This document shows positions 16,563 to 26,090 of a stretch of DNA of 64,000 nucleotides, one piece after another; the stretch's first letter is position 1, and each line of letters starts with the position of its first letter. The DNA is taken from contig JAEEJY010000033.1 in the NCBI GenBank assembly GCA_016282155.1, positions 1-64,000 on the forward strand, given 5' to 3'. The position numbers were made by a program, and so were the translations under genes. The stretch comes from Caryophanales bacterium. GTDB lineage: Bacteria; Bacillota_I; Bacilli_A; RF39; UBA660. Under the pieces are notes generated by a model. That model ran no database searches, was not told the DNA's origin, and saw nothing but the letters and a program-made list of their open reading frames with translations.

Positions 16563-16605
16563 ATTCATAGTGGGAATTAATTTTCCCACTATGAATAAGT
16601 ACATA
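16563..16605 (+). promoter_or_regulatory. Late intergenic module 2: hairpin + GTACATA
   Basis: A 14-bp stem (ATTCATAGTGGGAA with its complement, 16563-16596) is followed after 2 nt by GTACATA (16599-16605), then AAAGGA and the next start. It lies right after the capsid gene. Confidence 0.75.
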
Positions 16606-16624
16606 ATGAAAGGAATTTTTAAAA

Positions 16625-17338
16625 ATGGCTAGACCTAAAAGTACAAGTACAAATACAAATACTACAAAGAAGACAACAACTACTGCAAAGAAGACAGAGA
16701 CAAAGAAAGTAGTTGAAAAGAAAGATGATGTTATCGAAGAAGTAAAAGAAGAAAATATAGATAATGAAAAAGAAACATTAAAGAAACAGAATGAAGAACT
16801 TGTTGATATTATTAAGCAGATGAAAGAGGAAATTAATAATCTTAAAACTGCTCAACCTAATATCATTGTTCAACAGAATGGTAATTCAGATTTAACAAGA
16901 ACTGTAAAGGTTACTTCACTTATGAATAATACTTTAGTTCTTACAACAATGCCTAATGGTAAAGGTAATGCATTTACTTTTGAAAAGTATGGCGATACAT
17001 TAAATATTAAGTTTACTGAAATTCAGTCTGTATTACAGTCTCATTCAAATATGTTTGAAGATGGACTTGTAGTACTTGAAAATGAGAAGGATTACGAAGA
17101 TTTAGGTATCGGATATCTTTATGGTAAAGTTTTAAGTAAGAAAGAAATGGATGAGGTTCTTTTACTTGAAGAAGATGAAGATATTGATATTATTCTTGAA
17201 ATGAGTGATACATTACTCGATAGTACTTTAAGAAAGATTTCAGAGAATATTAGTAATGGTGTAAATTATAATTACAACAGAATCAAAGTATTGCAAGATG
17301 AAACTGACTTAAAGATGTATATTAATTTAGCAGAATAA
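16625..17338 (+). CDS. Head-region protein with Thr/Lys-rich tail and coiled coil
   Basis: 237 aa. Residues 1-30 are low-complexity Thr/Asn/Lys. A Lys/Glu coiled coil follows (about 30-80). The C-terminal domain is mixed (TRTVKVTSLMNNTLVLTT, then acidic EEDEDID). It sits between capsid and connector genes, so a head or neck protein is likely. No family recognised. Confidence 0.6.
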   Translation: MARPKSTSTNTNTTKKTTTTAKKTETKKVVEKKDDVIEEVKEENIDNEKETLKKQNEELVDIIKQMKEEINNLKTAQPNIIVQQNGNSDLTRTVKVTSLMNNTLVLTTMPNGKGNAFTFEKYGDTLNIKFTEIQSVLQSHSNMFEDGLVVLENEKDYEDLGIGYLYGKVLSKKEMDEVLLLEEDEDIDIILEMSDTLLDSTLRKISENISNGVNYNYNRIKVLQDETDLKMYINLAE

Positions 17339-17367
17339 GGCTCACCCCCTTCCCTATAAAAGAACTA

Positions 17368-17407
17368 GGGCAGTTATTCTTTTAATTTCTTTAACTGCCC
17401 GTACATA
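17368..17407 (+). promoter_or_regulatory. Late intergenic module 3: hairpin + GTACATA
   Basis: GGGCAGTTA (17368-17376) pairs with TAACTGCCC (17392-17400) across a T-rich 15-nt loop, followed directly by GTACATA (17401-17407). Confidence 0.75.
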
Positions 17408-17433
17408 ATTTTTTAAGAAAGGAGTTTAAAATC

Positions 17434-17904
17434 GTGACAAGTTTTGAATCAATTTATGATTTGTTTATGGTAACTTCTGTATCTGACTATAGACTTAATG
17501 GTTTGTATAAAAATGATAAAGAAGCATTCTACGATTTTTTAAGGGGCTTTCTTACAAAATCAGTATTCCAATTCTCTGATGACTTTATTAGTTCTTTAGA
17601 ATTTATTAGTCAAGAAGAAGTTGAGAATGATATAACAGTTACTAGGTATTATTTCGTAGATGATTTATTACCATTAGAAAAGTCAATTTTGGTTGACGCT
17701 TTAGTTATTAATTGGTATCAAAAGAATACAGAAGATATTCTTGAAATGTCTTCAAGAATTGGAACTAAAGACGGAAAAGAGAACAATAATAGGTCAAATC
17801 TTAAAGAGAAGAATATTAGAATACGAGAATTATATAGTGCTATTTATGCCGATGTTAGAAACTTGCAGATGGCAAATCTTGACAAGTTGGAAGGGTGGGA
17901 ATAA
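17434..17904 (+). CDS. Putative head-tail connector protein
   Basis: 156 aa, GTG start behind AAAGGAG. Mostly helical, with acidic and aromatic residues, in the place where adaptor (gp6/gp15-like) proteins are encoded. One nucleotide separates it from nothing: the next start follows its stop at once. Assignment by size, helical content and position only. Confidence 0.5.
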   Translation: MTSFESIYDLFMVTSVSDYRLNGLYKNDKEAFYDFLRGFLTKSVFQFSDDFISSLEFISQEEVENDITVTRYYFVDDLLPLEKSILVDALVINWYQKNTEDILEMSSRIGTKDGKENNNRSNLKEKNIRIRELYSAIYADVRNLQMANLDKLEGWE

Positions 17905-19176
17905 ATGGAATTATATGATAACTACTTAAAGTATTTTGATAAAACACCAAATCAGCAATACAGAGAAGATATGCAAGAGTTCGTTGATGAATCTTGGGAC
18001 AATGATGTATTGTTAGATGATATCATATTAGAAGATGAACCTAGAACATTTATCTATGATAACAATAATATTAAATCAGTTAAGATAGATAGTGTTGCAG
18101 AAATTTCTACTAACCTTGCTAAAATAGAAGGTAACTATATATCTGTTTTATTCAAAGATTGTAGTTTTGAATATAATAGAGGTTCTATGTTTTATAGACC
18201 TAGTATTAAAAGTTACTATATTGTTTATCAGTCTACAAATGCTATGCGTACAACTGCTAAATGCAAGGCAATACAGTGTAATAATATAATTAAATGGGTT
18301 GATGTTTCTACAAAGAAGATAATCGAATATCCTTGTTCAATGGGTCAAGAATTATCTTCAACTACATCACAAGATTTAAAATTTGTATCTGTTGCAAATG
18401 GTAGAACTGTAGTAATTGTTTTTGGTAATGAATTTACAAGAAGACTAGAGTTAAATCAAAGACTGATTTTCAATGGTGTTCCTTATAGAATTAACGCAAT
18501 AAAAAATTACGAAGAAGATAATTACGAAAATAGAAGTGTAGATTTATTATTCTTGTATTTGGAAAAATCTTCTATAGAACCTACGGATGATTATATTCGT
18601 AGTATTGCTAATTTTAATAGTTTAGAATATCTTGTTACACCTAACATAAATGAATTAATAGATGTTAAAGGTGCTAACGGAACATTAACTGCTAAATTAA
18701 CTTGTAATGGGGAAGAAATTATCGACCCTAGATTTAAATGGTTTAGTAGCAATGAAGATGTTATTAAAATTGACAATAAAGGAAATTATAAAATAGTAGG
18801 AGAAGTAGGAGATACTGCAACTATTACTTGTTTATATGTTGAAGACATTAAATCAGAAATAACTGTAGAAGTCAGTGATAGTGCAGTCGAAGTAGCAGAA
18901 ATAAGAATTATTCCGACAGATAATTATATTGAAATATCTAAAGGTTCTTATAAAGAATTTAAGGCTTATTTATATATCAATAATGAGAAACAAATTGGTG
19001 ATAATATAAGTTATAATTATAACTTTGTAAATGATTGTTATAGTGTTGTAGATATAGAAGATGGAATAAAGATTATATGTAATAAACCTACCACCGAAAG
19101 ATTAGAAGTTACATTTTCTAATAACACATATTCCTTATCTAAAGTTGTTACTATAAAACTAAAAGGAGTGTGGTAA
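17905..19176 (+). CDS. Neck / head-closure protein with Ig-like (BIG2) domains
   Basis: 423 aa. Residues 1 to about 230 form a beta-rich domain of unknown family. From about 235 there are one or two Ig-like domains: LVTPNINELIDVKG ... FKWFSSNEDVIKIDNKGNYKIVGEVGDTATITC is a classic BIG2 pattern, and a second, weaker copy follows (about 335-420). Ig-like domains on virion proteins often bind host-surface sugars. Start ATG directly follows the previous stop. Confidence 0.6.
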   Translation: MELYDNYLKYFDKTPNQQYREDMQEFVDESWDNDVLLDDIILEDEPRTFIYDNNNIKSVKIDSVAEISTNLAKIEGNYISVLFKDCSFEYNRGSMFYRPSIKSYYIVYQSTNAMRTTAKCKAIQCNNIIKWVDVSTKKIIEYPCSMGQELSSTTSQDLKFVSVANGRTVVIVFGNEFTRRLELNQRLIFNGVPYRINAIKNYEEDNYENRSVDLLFLYLEKSSIEPTDDYIRSIANFNSLEYLVTPNINELIDVKGANGTLTAKLTCNGEEIIDPRFKWFSSNEDVIKIDNKGNYKIVGEVGDTATITCLYVEDIKSEITVEVSDSAVEVAEIRIIPTDNYIEISKGSYKEFKAYLYINNEKQIGDNISYNYNFVNDCYSVVDIEDGIKIICNKPTTERLEVTFSNNTYSLSKVVTIKLKGVW

Positions 19177-19177
19177 A

Positions 19178-19774
19178 ATGAATAATGATAATTTTGATAC
19201 TGCTTATAACAATGGCTCTGACATACCATATATTATTTCAAGAATATTTGAATTTTTGATTGAAAATGGAAGTGAAGATTTTTGGAAATGTTTAAAATAT
19301 CCAGAATATGATTGTTTAAGTAGACCAAATTTAACAATGTCTGAAAAAAGAGATTTAATTTATACTAATGGAAAAAATATCAATGAATATAATGTTTATC
19401 TAAATGCGCCTTTAATTGCAGTCGAAGAAGAAAAGGCTAAAACACTTTTGAAGTCTTATATTTTAAGAGTTAAGCCTATAGACAGAATGGACTTTGTTGT
19501 ATCTGTCAACTTCGAGATTATAACGCATACATCTTTATCAAATATAGAAAAGGGTGTGGATATGGTGAGCAGAGTAGATTTTATAGAGTCTGAATTAGTT
19601 CGTATGTTAAACCAAAGAGATTTCTTCTTTGGTAGAGTTCAATTTAACCATAGATTAAGCACCGATTCTGATAGTTATTTGGCTTATAATAACTCAAATA
19701 ATTATTTTGGTAGAGTATTATGCTTTGCAATATTAAACGTGCGCCACGATGAAGATATTGAATGTGGTGACTAA
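19178..19774 (+). CDS. Putative tail completion protein
   Basis: 198 aa between the neck protein and the major tail region. No clear motif. Mixed alpha/beta with FVVSVNFEIITHTSLS and FGRVQFNHRLS. Its stop overlaps the next start (19774). The position fits a tail terminator or minor connector protein; the sequence alone does not prove it. Confidence 0.5.
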   Translation: MNNDNFDTAYNNGSDIPYIISRIFEFLIENGSEDFWKCLKYPEYDCLSRPNLTMSEKRDLIYTNGKNINEYNVYLNAPLIAVEEEKAKTLLKSYILRVKPIDRMDFVVSVNFEIITHTSLSNIEKGVDMVSRVDFIESELVRMLNQRDFFFGRVQFNHRLSTDSDSYLAYNNSNNYFGRVLCFAILNVRHDEDIECGD

Positions 19775-20592
19775 TGTTAAAGAATTTAGAAACATTAACT
19801 AGATATTATTTTTCCAAAGGAAAACCTTGTCCATATAAATTAAAATCTAATATTGAGATATTGATATATCCTATATTGGTTAAAGATTACGAATCATATG
19901 ATGAATGCAGAAGTATATTAGAGATTGATAAGAGAAGTATTGATGATGTTAATATTATTAGTATGTCTCAATTAGATTTCTTGGAATATACTTTTGGCAA
20001 TGAAATGATAATTGATGAAGTAACTAAAACTACATTAGGAAATAATGAATTACAAAAGTTTAAAAAGATTTTTAGTCTTTGTCTGCACGAAGATTATGTT
20101 GCAATAGCAAAAGATGATAATGGTAAATCTGTTATTATTGTTGCAGAGAAAGATAATGAAGGAGAGTTTATATTAAAATATAAGATATCGAATAAAGACT
20201 ATTTAAACATTGCTAAAATTATATTATTTCAGAATGATATAAATTATGATGATACTTATATCAACCCCGATGTTGTTAAAGAATATAATGCTATGATGGA
20301 ATTAAAAACCAAAAACATTAGTTCACCTACGTTAGAAAGAAGAAAAATCTTCGTTTTAAGTAGGTATAGATGTACATTGGAAGATATTGAAAATATGACT
20401 TATAGAATGTTTAATATGTTGTTCGATGAGTATGTTGATATAGAACAGTACTTTGTTGATAATATGTATAAAACCGCATATAAATTTGATATCAAAGAAA
20501 ATATTGCTTATCCTTTATATAAACCGAAAGAAGATAAATTTAAAGACTTATTTATTAGTCAAGAGTCATTAAATAGTAAGTTAGGCAATTAA
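19774..20592 (+). CDS. Hypothetical tail-region protein
   Basis: 272 aa, helical and highly charged, no recognised family. It overlaps the previous stop codon and precedes the major tail protein by 23 nt. Such position suggests a role in tail assembly, but nothing in the sequence specifies it. Confidence 0.55.
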   Translation: MLKNLETLTRYYFSKGKPCPYKLKSNIEILIYPILVKDYESYDECRSILEIDKRSIDDVNIISMSQLDFLEYTFGNEMIIDEVTKTTLGNNELQKFKKIFSLCLHEDYVAIAKDDNGKSVIIVAEKDNEGEFILKYKISNKDYLNIAKIILFQNDINYDDTYINPDVVKEYNAMMELKTKNISSPTLERRKIFVLSRYRCTLEDIENMTYRMFNMLFDEYVDIEQYFVDNMYKTAYKFDIKENIAYPLYKPKEDKFKDLFISQESLNSKLGN

Positions 20593-20615
20593 AAATATTG
20601 TAAAGGAGATAAAAT

Positions 20616-21671
20616 ATGAAAAACTATATTCTTGGTACAGTTGGCTACGCAGAAGGTTTTCTTAATGGTCAGAGAGTATTAAAGTCTAAAACACTTTTAA
20701 ACAACTCTATTTCTTTTGCCGTTAGCCCTACTGAAGTTCGTGGTGGTGAAGGTAACGCACTTATCGGAACAATGTTCTTCGATTCAACATTTAATATGTC
20801 ACTCGAAGATGCAACATTTGCTCTTGAGTACCTCGCACTTAAGACAGGTTCTGCTATCTCAACAGGTTCAAGTGATTGGAAGACAGAGACAATCACAACT
20901 TCTGTTGCTAATGAAATTACTGTTACTGGAACTCCCGTTGATTTCGGTGGTTTTGGTAAGGTTGGTTTCTACAGAGTTGCAGGAACTGATGATGAAATTC
21001 AGATTGAATTTAATGGACAGACTGCTGATGTTCAGGGTCTTGCAGTTGGTACAAAGGTATGTGTAACATACAATGTAAACATTGCAAACGCTAGAGAGAT
21101 TAAGATTGCTTCTAACTTCGTACCTAGTGAACTTTATCTTTTAGTTCATACACCTTTATTTAAGGCTGGTTCTACAGATACTGCTAGTTCACAGAAGGTT
21201 GGTGAAGTTGTAATCGAGATTCCTAGATTCCTTATTGACCCTAGTGGTGACTTATCACTTACTTCTAATGGTGTCGCTTCAGTTGCACTTAATGGTTCTG
21301 CACAGGTAACATTTGACAACACAGGTTCTTGTGATAACTCAAGTTACTATGGTAGAATTAAGGAAATCATTGCTAACGCAGATATCCTTGATAGTGCTAC
21401 AAACATTGTTGTTTCTGATTCAGATATCGACCTTTTAGTTGATGAGACTCAGGCACTTGAAGTTATGGCACTTTTTGGTGGTTTGACACTTCCTGCTAAA
21501 CTTGACAATACAGACCTTACATTTGTATCTGATAGCACTACAATCGCTACAGTTGACGCAAATGGTGTTGTTGAGGGTAAGTCAGCAGGTACTGCAATTA
21601 TTGATGTAACTGTTGCAGGTCACGCTAACCTTGTTGCAAAGGCAGTTGTAACTGTTTCTACTGCACCCTAA
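20616..21671 (+). CDS. Major tail (tube) protein with C-terminal Ig-like domain
   Basis: 351 aa. The N-terminal about 260 residues are beta-rich, as in tail tube subunits. The C-terminus (about 265-351) is a BIG2 Ig-like domain: LVDETQALEVMALFGG ... TIATVDANGVVEGKSAGTAIIDVT. Codon use is shifted to C/G-ending codons like the capsid genes, a sign of a very abundant structural protein. Upstream of the tape measure gene, as expected. Confidence 0.8.
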   Translation: MKNYILGTVGYAEGFLNGQRVLKSKTLLNNSISFAVSPTEVRGGEGNALIGTMFFDSTFNMSLEDATFALEYLALKTGSAISTGSSDWKTETITTSVANEITVTGTPVDFGGFGKVGFYRVAGTDDEIQIEFNGQTADVQGLAVGTKVCVTYNVNIANAREIKIASNFVPSELYLLVHTPLFKAGSTDTASSQKVGEVVIEIPRFLIDPSGDLSLTSNGVASVALNGSAQVTFDNTGSCDNSSYYGRIKEIIANADILDSATNIVVSDSDIDLLVDETQALEVMALFGGLTLPAKLDNTDLTFVSDSTTIATVDANGVVEGKSAGTAIIDVTVAGHANLVAKAVVTVSTAP

Positions 21672-21694
21672 TTAATATAATAATATTATAATAG

Positions 21695-21732
21695 CAAGAG
21701 AGAGTTTAATCGCTCTCTCTTGTAAGTACATA
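21695..21732 (+). promoter_or_regulatory. Late intergenic module 4: hairpin + GTACATA
   Basis: CAAGAGAGAG (21695-21704) pairs with CTCTCTCTTG (21713-21722), then 3 nt, then GTACATA (21726-21732) and AAGGAG. It follows the major tail protein gene. Confidence 0.75.
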
Positions 21733-21752
21733 ACAATATAAGGAGATAAAAA

Positions 21753-22223
21753 ATGTGTCAATTTACTTTTTATAAAGAAGAAGAAAAGGGTACATATTTC
21801 CCACAGTTATATTGTCATATAACAAACACTTTTTGTCTTTATAGAAAAAAGTGTTTAACAGAAGGTAAATATATATTGATTGACGGAGAAAGTTGGAAGG
21901 ACTGTTATATAATGAATGAATATTTAATAGATAAGAATTTACCACAAGGCGCATATAAAGTTATAAATACTAATACGCGTAGAAATGGTAAAATCGAATT
22001 ATATGTAAGGCTTAATAAAGACACTACTATAAAAGTGGATAGTCCAAATAATGAAATACTTGAATATGTATATTTAGATAAGGTTGGCAATAACTATGTC
22101 GCATATGCTTCGCCCATACAGAAGAAGGTTGAGGAAAAGGTTGAAGAACCTATAGAGCAACCTAAAAAGAAAGAAAATACTACAAAGAAGACGAAGACTA
22201 CAAATGGCAAAAAGAAAAATTAA
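21753..22223 (+). CDS. Hypothetical protein upstream of MazF-like gene
   Basis: 156 aa. The N-terminal part has four Cys in 45 residues (CQF, CHITNTFC, KKC), the middle is beta-like (KIELYVRLNKDTTIKVD), and the last 35 residues are Lys/Thr/Pro-rich and basic. It overlaps the MazF-like start by 20 nt. It does not look like a known MazE-type antitoxin, although position would allow one. Confidence 0.6.
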   Translation: MCQFTFYKEEEKGTYFPQLYCHITNTFCLYRKKCLTEGKYILIDGESWKDCYIMNEYLIDKNLPQGAYKVINTNTRRNGKIELYVRLNKDTTIKVDSPNNEILEYVYLDKVGNNYVAYASPIQKKVEEKVEEPIEQPKKKENTTKKTKTTNGKKKN

Positions 22224-22563
22224 ACAAGGCGACATTTATATGGTTTCTTTTGGTGATACTATTGGTTGTGAACAAAGTGGAGTTAGACCTTGTTTGATAA
22301 TTCAAAATGATTGGGGAAATGAATATAGTCCCACAACCATAATTTTACCAATTACGAGTAAGAATAAAAACATATTGCCTACTCATTATATATTATACAA
22401 GAAAGATTATCCCTCATTATCTTTTGAATGTAATATTGTACTTGGTGAGCAAATTAGATGTATAGACAAAAAGCGACTTGAAAGAAAGTTATGCACCATA
22501 ACAAAAGATGATATTATTAAGATAATAGAAATCTTAAGCCAAAATTTTATTTTAGCAGATTAG
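22204..22563 (+). CDS. MazF/PemK-like endoribonuclease toxin
   Basis: 119 aa, full length for the family. It has the classic layout: GDIYMVSFGDTIGCEQSG, RPCLIIQNDWGN, then TTIILPITSK, and IRCIDKKRL near the end. MazF enzymes cut single-stranded mRNA at short sequence motifs. The gene lies inside the late tail operon, starts within the previous gene, has only a weak ribosome binding site, and has no recognisable antitoxin beside it. A phage use for mRNA turnover or host shutoff is possible. Confidence 0.85.
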   Translation: MAKRKIKQGDIYMVSFGDTIGCEQSGVRPCLIIQNDWGNEYSPTTIILPITSKNKNILPTHYILYKKDYPSLSFECNIVLGEQIRCIDKKRLERKLCTITKDDIIKIIEILSQNFILAD

Positions 22564-22578
22564 AAAGGGAAAAGTATA

Positions 22579-23070
22579 ATGGAACAGATTGATTTATTGG
22601 TAAATAGAATTGATAATATCGAGAACAACGAGATAGCCAATCTGAAAAACGATATAAAAGATATTAATACTAAAGTAAATGATATGAGTTTAACTTTAGA
22701 ACGTAATAATATCTTAACACAACAGAATATAGAAACATCAAAAGAATTAACGGCTACAATGTCAACAATAAAAGACACAATGGTTAATATGAATGAAGCG
22801 ATTAAGCAGTCAAATCTTGTGTCAGAAAATTTATCTAATAATATTGATAAACTAACTGTTCAAGTAAATAAGGTTGACGAAAAATTTGAAAATAAAATAA
22901 TAGATATAGGGGAAAGAGTTGAAGAAATAGATAATAAAAGTAAGATAGATATTACCGAAGTTCAGAGAGATAATGCCAAAGGTGAAATTGGTAAATATTT
23001 AATCGGTGGTGGAATCGGTGTAGGTGTCGGTACTTTAATTGTCGAAATAATAAAACTCTTTGTTAAATAA
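22579..23070 (+). CDS. Coiled-coil protein with C-terminal membrane segment
   Basis: 163 aa. Residues 1 to about 135 are a long coiled coil rich in Asn/Lys/Glu/Asp. The C-terminus has Gly-rich GGGIGVGVGTLIVEIIKL, a transmembrane segment. The layout is like XhlA or phage holin-accessory proteins, but it is far from the lysis cassette and sits in the tail operon. Start ATG behind AAAGGG. Confidence 0.65.
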   Translation: MEQIDLLVNRIDNIENNEIANLKNDIKDINTKVNDMSLTLERNNILTQQNIETSKELTATMSTIKDTMVNMNEAIKQSNLVSENLSNNIDKLTVQVNKVDEKFENKIIDIGERVEEIDNKSKIDITEVQRDNAKGEIGKYLIGGGIGVGVGTLIVEIIKLFVK

Positions 23071-23080
23071 AGGAGTATTT

Positions 23081-23512
23081 ATGAAGATAGAAAGAGATTA
23101 TTTAACTGCTGGTGAGATTAGATACATTGTTAACTTAATGTTGAATCTTGATAATGATTATATGACAAGAGAATACGTTAAGATTTTAACAGTTGCAGAT
23201 ATATGCACTGATATTAAACTTAAAAAAGGTAAAGATGAAAATGGTGAAGAATCTGTAACTTGGAGCGAAGACGTTTATAACGAAATGTGGAAGAATGGCG
23301 AAATTGATACTCTTTATAGTGAGATTAGAAATATTGGTCTTATTGAAGAAATCGTTTCAAAATACGAAAGTGTTTATTCTTTAGTTAAGAATAAACTTGA
23401 AGATATGGCTAAAGGTATCGAAGATATTAATGTTAATGATTTAATCGGTACTCTTGCTAAAAATTTTAAAGAATTGACAGACGCTAAAGCAGTAATAGAA
23501 GAAAAGAAGTGA
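23081..23512 (+). CDS. Putative tail assembly chaperone
   Basis: About 143 aa from ATG 23081, which has AAGGAG 6 nt upstream; upstream TTG at 23060 lacks such a site. Helical and acidic (YLTAGEIRYIVNLML ...). Lies between major tail and tape measure genes, the usual place of tail assembly chaperones. No frameshift site for a G/GT-type extension was found. Confidence 0.5.
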   Translation: MKIERDYLTAGEIRYIVNLMLNLDNDYMTREYVKILTVADICTDIKLKKGKDENGEESVTWSEDVYNEMWKNGEIDTLYSEIRNIGLIEEIVSKYESVYSLVKNKLEDMAKGIEDINVNDLIGTLAKNFKELTDAKAVIEEKK

Positions 23513-23516
23513 TGAT

Positions 23517-24056
23517 ATGGCTACTTGGAGTGGTAATGTCGGTTTTGACAATTTCAATTCATTATATTTAAATATTGGTGAAGTAACTTCTGATATAATG
23601 AATGAATGCATAGAAAAAGATATATTTCCTAAACTATTAGAATTTATAGAAAGCGATGTATATAGTTATGACGCTACTTGGACTAATGGCGGTAAGGAAG
23701 ATGATGAATGTGCAAGAACAGGTCAATTTAAAAAGGCTTGGTTTGTTGGAAAGATAAAGTCGGGTTTTTATGACCAACTTTATATTGGTTTAGATGGTAG
23801 TAAATTGAAATATAAAGCACCATTTGTTCATCGTTCTATATCTATGTATGATGAAATAGAAAATATTTTACCAGAGATTATAAATAATGGTTTAAATAAA
23901 AGTTGCTTTAATTTTCCTGCTATTGAAGCAAGACCATTCTGGACTGATTTTCAGAATTGGGTTGAAGACAATCTTGCAGATTTATTTATTGCAAGATGTA
24001 AAAAGCACGGAATAAAGATGACTGTTGGTGGTGGCAGTGGATTAAACATATATTAA
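23517..24056 (+). CDS. Minor tail-region protein
   Basis: 179 aa, Trp/Asp/Phe-rich (MATWSGNVGFDNFN at the start, RPFWTDFQNWVEDN near the end). This pattern resembles HK97 gp10-like tail joining proteins. Followed by a strong terminator-like hairpin. The identity is tentative. Confidence 0.5.
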   Translation: MATWSGNVGFDNFNSLYLNIGEVTSDIMNECIEKDIFPKLLEFIESDVYSYDATWTNGGKEDDECARTGQFKKAWFVGKIKSGFYDQLYIGLDGSKLKYKAPFVHRSISMYDEIENILPEIINNGLNKSCFNFPAIEARPFWTDFQNWVEDNLADLFIARCKKHGIKMTVGGGSGLNIY

Positions 24057-24061
24057 AGATT

Positions 24062-24096
24062 AAAGGAGATTACTTTTGGTAATCTCCTTTTTTACT
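24062..24096 (+). terminator. Intrinsic terminator before the RuvC-like gene
   Basis: AAAGGAGATTAC (24062-24073) pairs with GTAATCTCCTTT (24079-24090) and runs into six T's. A canonical intrinsic terminator inside the late operon. The ruvC-like gene starts 14 nt later, without a visible new promoter. Confidence 0.8.
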
Positions 24097-24109
24097 CAAA
24101 GGAGTGTTT

Positions 24110-24676
24110 ATGAAGTATATAAGTATTGACGCTTCTAGCACTTGCATCGGTTGGGCTTTATGGGATAATACTGAATTATTAGAATATGGTAAATTAAAGC
24201 CTACTAATGAAGATGCTAAATGGAGAGATAGAATTATAGACTTATTACCACAATTAGATAAATTGTTAAAGAAGCATAAACCTAAAAAGGTTTATTGTGA
24301 AGATGTTCCACTTATGAATAAAGGTGGAAAAAGTACATTAGTCATTTTAGGCGCAGTACAAGGCTCTATATTGGGCTTATGTGCTTCAAATGGTATAAGT
24401 ATCGAGTTCATTAGTGTTAGTACTTGGAGAAGCCATATAGGGCTTTACGATGGCACTGCAAAAGGTAAAGAAAGAGATAATCTTAAAGTTAATTCAATCA
24501 AACTTGCTAATGAAATATTTGATATAGATTTAAAATATACAATTACTAAAAGTGGTAATTATAACGATAAGAAGTCTGATGACGATATAGCAGATAGTAT
24601 TTTGTTATATGCGTCAACTGTAAAGAAATATTGTGAAAGAAAAAGGGGAAAATTTGGTAGAAAGGAGAGTAATTAA
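24110..24676 (+). CDS. RuvC-like Holliday junction resolvase
   Basis: 188 aa from ATG 24110 (behind AAAGGAG; the GTG six bases upstream is less likely). RNase H-fold resolvase motifs: SIDASSTCIGWAL with the first catalytic Asp, YCEDVP with the Glu, and DDDIADSILL with the C-terminal acidic pair. It would resolve recombination or packaging branch points. It overlaps the tape measure start (ATGA-type junction at 24676), an unusual place for a resolvase. Confidence 0.8.
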   Translation: MKYISIDASSTCIGWALWDNTELLEYGKLKPTNEDAKWRDRIIDLLPQLDKLLKKHKPKKVYCEDVPLMNKGGKSTLVILGAVQGSILGLCASNGISIEFISVSTWRSHIGLYDGTAKGKERDNLKVNSIKLANEIFDIDLKYTITKSGNYNDKKSDDDIADSILLYASTVKKYCERKRGKFGRKESN

Positions 24677-26090
24677 TGGACTTTAATTTGAAAATTGGTG
24701 CAGTTGTAAATAAAACTGAAGTAGGTCAACAAGTTAAAAAGGCTTTAAACGAACTTGAACATACCGATGTAACCAAATTAAAGATAACTATTGACGGAAA
24801 AGAATTTGTCAAACAAATAGATACATTTGCTAATAAAAGTGGCGAATTAGTAAAAACTGAAAAAATATTAATTGAAACCACTAATCAATTAGGCAAAGCG
24901 TTTGAAAATGTTACAGGCGTTGCTAAAGGTAAGTTTGGCGCAGAAAGTATTGTAACCGAATTAAAATCTGCTTATGACCACACCAAAACATTAACTAAAG
25001 AAGTTCAAAAATATATTGACCAACAAGGAAAGTCTGTAGTTAAAACTACAGAAATGAATGAAAATGGTCAGAGATATATTAAGACGATTACTACCGAAAC
25101 TACCGCATTGGGTGATTTAAGAAAAGTAACTCAAATCACCGATGAACAAGGTAATAAATTAGCAAAAGATTTTACTGAAATACAGAGAGTAACAGAAGTA
25201 ACTAATAAAACAATGCATAAGTTCACTGATGAATTAGGAAGAACTGTTACTGAAATAAGAGAGTTAGACAATAAAGGTGTAACTCGAATAAAGAAAATAG
25301 TAGAATCTACAAATGAACTTGGTGTTAAAACTAAAGAAACTTCTAAATATATAGAAAATTCTAATGGTGAACTTTTTAAATTAGGAAATACTTATAAAGA
25401 AGTAACTAATGATGAAATAGCATATCAACAACAACAAGAGAAACTTAAACAAACTACTGAAGAAGTTACAGAAAGCACTGAAAAACAAAATAAGGCTCAA
25501 GGAAATATTCTTGAAACATTTGGCAAAGTATTAAAATTCCAAATGGTAACTAAAATTATAACAGGTTTTACTACTGCTTGTAGAGAAGCAATAGAAACCG
25601 TTAAAGATTTTGATAGTGCTTTGACAGAGTTTAAAAAGGTATCTGATTTAAGTGGTGAAGCATTAGATAACTATGCGAAGAAATTAGGTGATTTAGGAGA
25701 GTCTGTTGCTCGTACTCGTACAGAGATGGTTGAAGCGTCAACCGAATTTAAGAAGTCTGGTTATTCAGACGCAGACTCTGCTCAACTCGCTCAATTAGCA
25801 CAATTATATTCTAATATTGCAGATGAAGAAATAACGGCTGGAGAAAGTGCTAGTTTTCTTATTTCTCAAATGAAAGCATTTGGATATACGGCAGATGAAG
25901 CAATTCATATATTAGATGGTATAAATGAAGTATCAAACAATTATGCCGTATCTAGTGCAGACTTGGCTAACAACTTGGGAAAGGTATCTGCAACTTTACA
26001 CGCAAATAATGTTAGTTATGAAGAATCGTTAGGTATGTTAACTGCGATTACTGAAATAACACGGAACGCCAGTACAGGCGCCAGGGGATT
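24676..26090 (+). CDS. Tail tape measure protein, exon 1
   Basis: Codes for the first 471 residues plus two bases of a codon. The unspliced frame would stop at 26106. The N-terminal about 290 residues are a long helical, Thr/Lys/Glu-rich rod. Then comes the conserved tape measure core (SALTEFKKVSDLSGEALDNY ... NASTGARGL). It is cut at GARGL by a group I intron and continues at 27528. Splicing would give a 1742-aa protein. It overlaps the RuvC-like stop. Confidence 0.85.

Noticed and set aside
23060-23080. Upstream start for the 23081 gene
   Set aside because: The AAGGAG site lies directly before ATG 23081, inside the longer frame.
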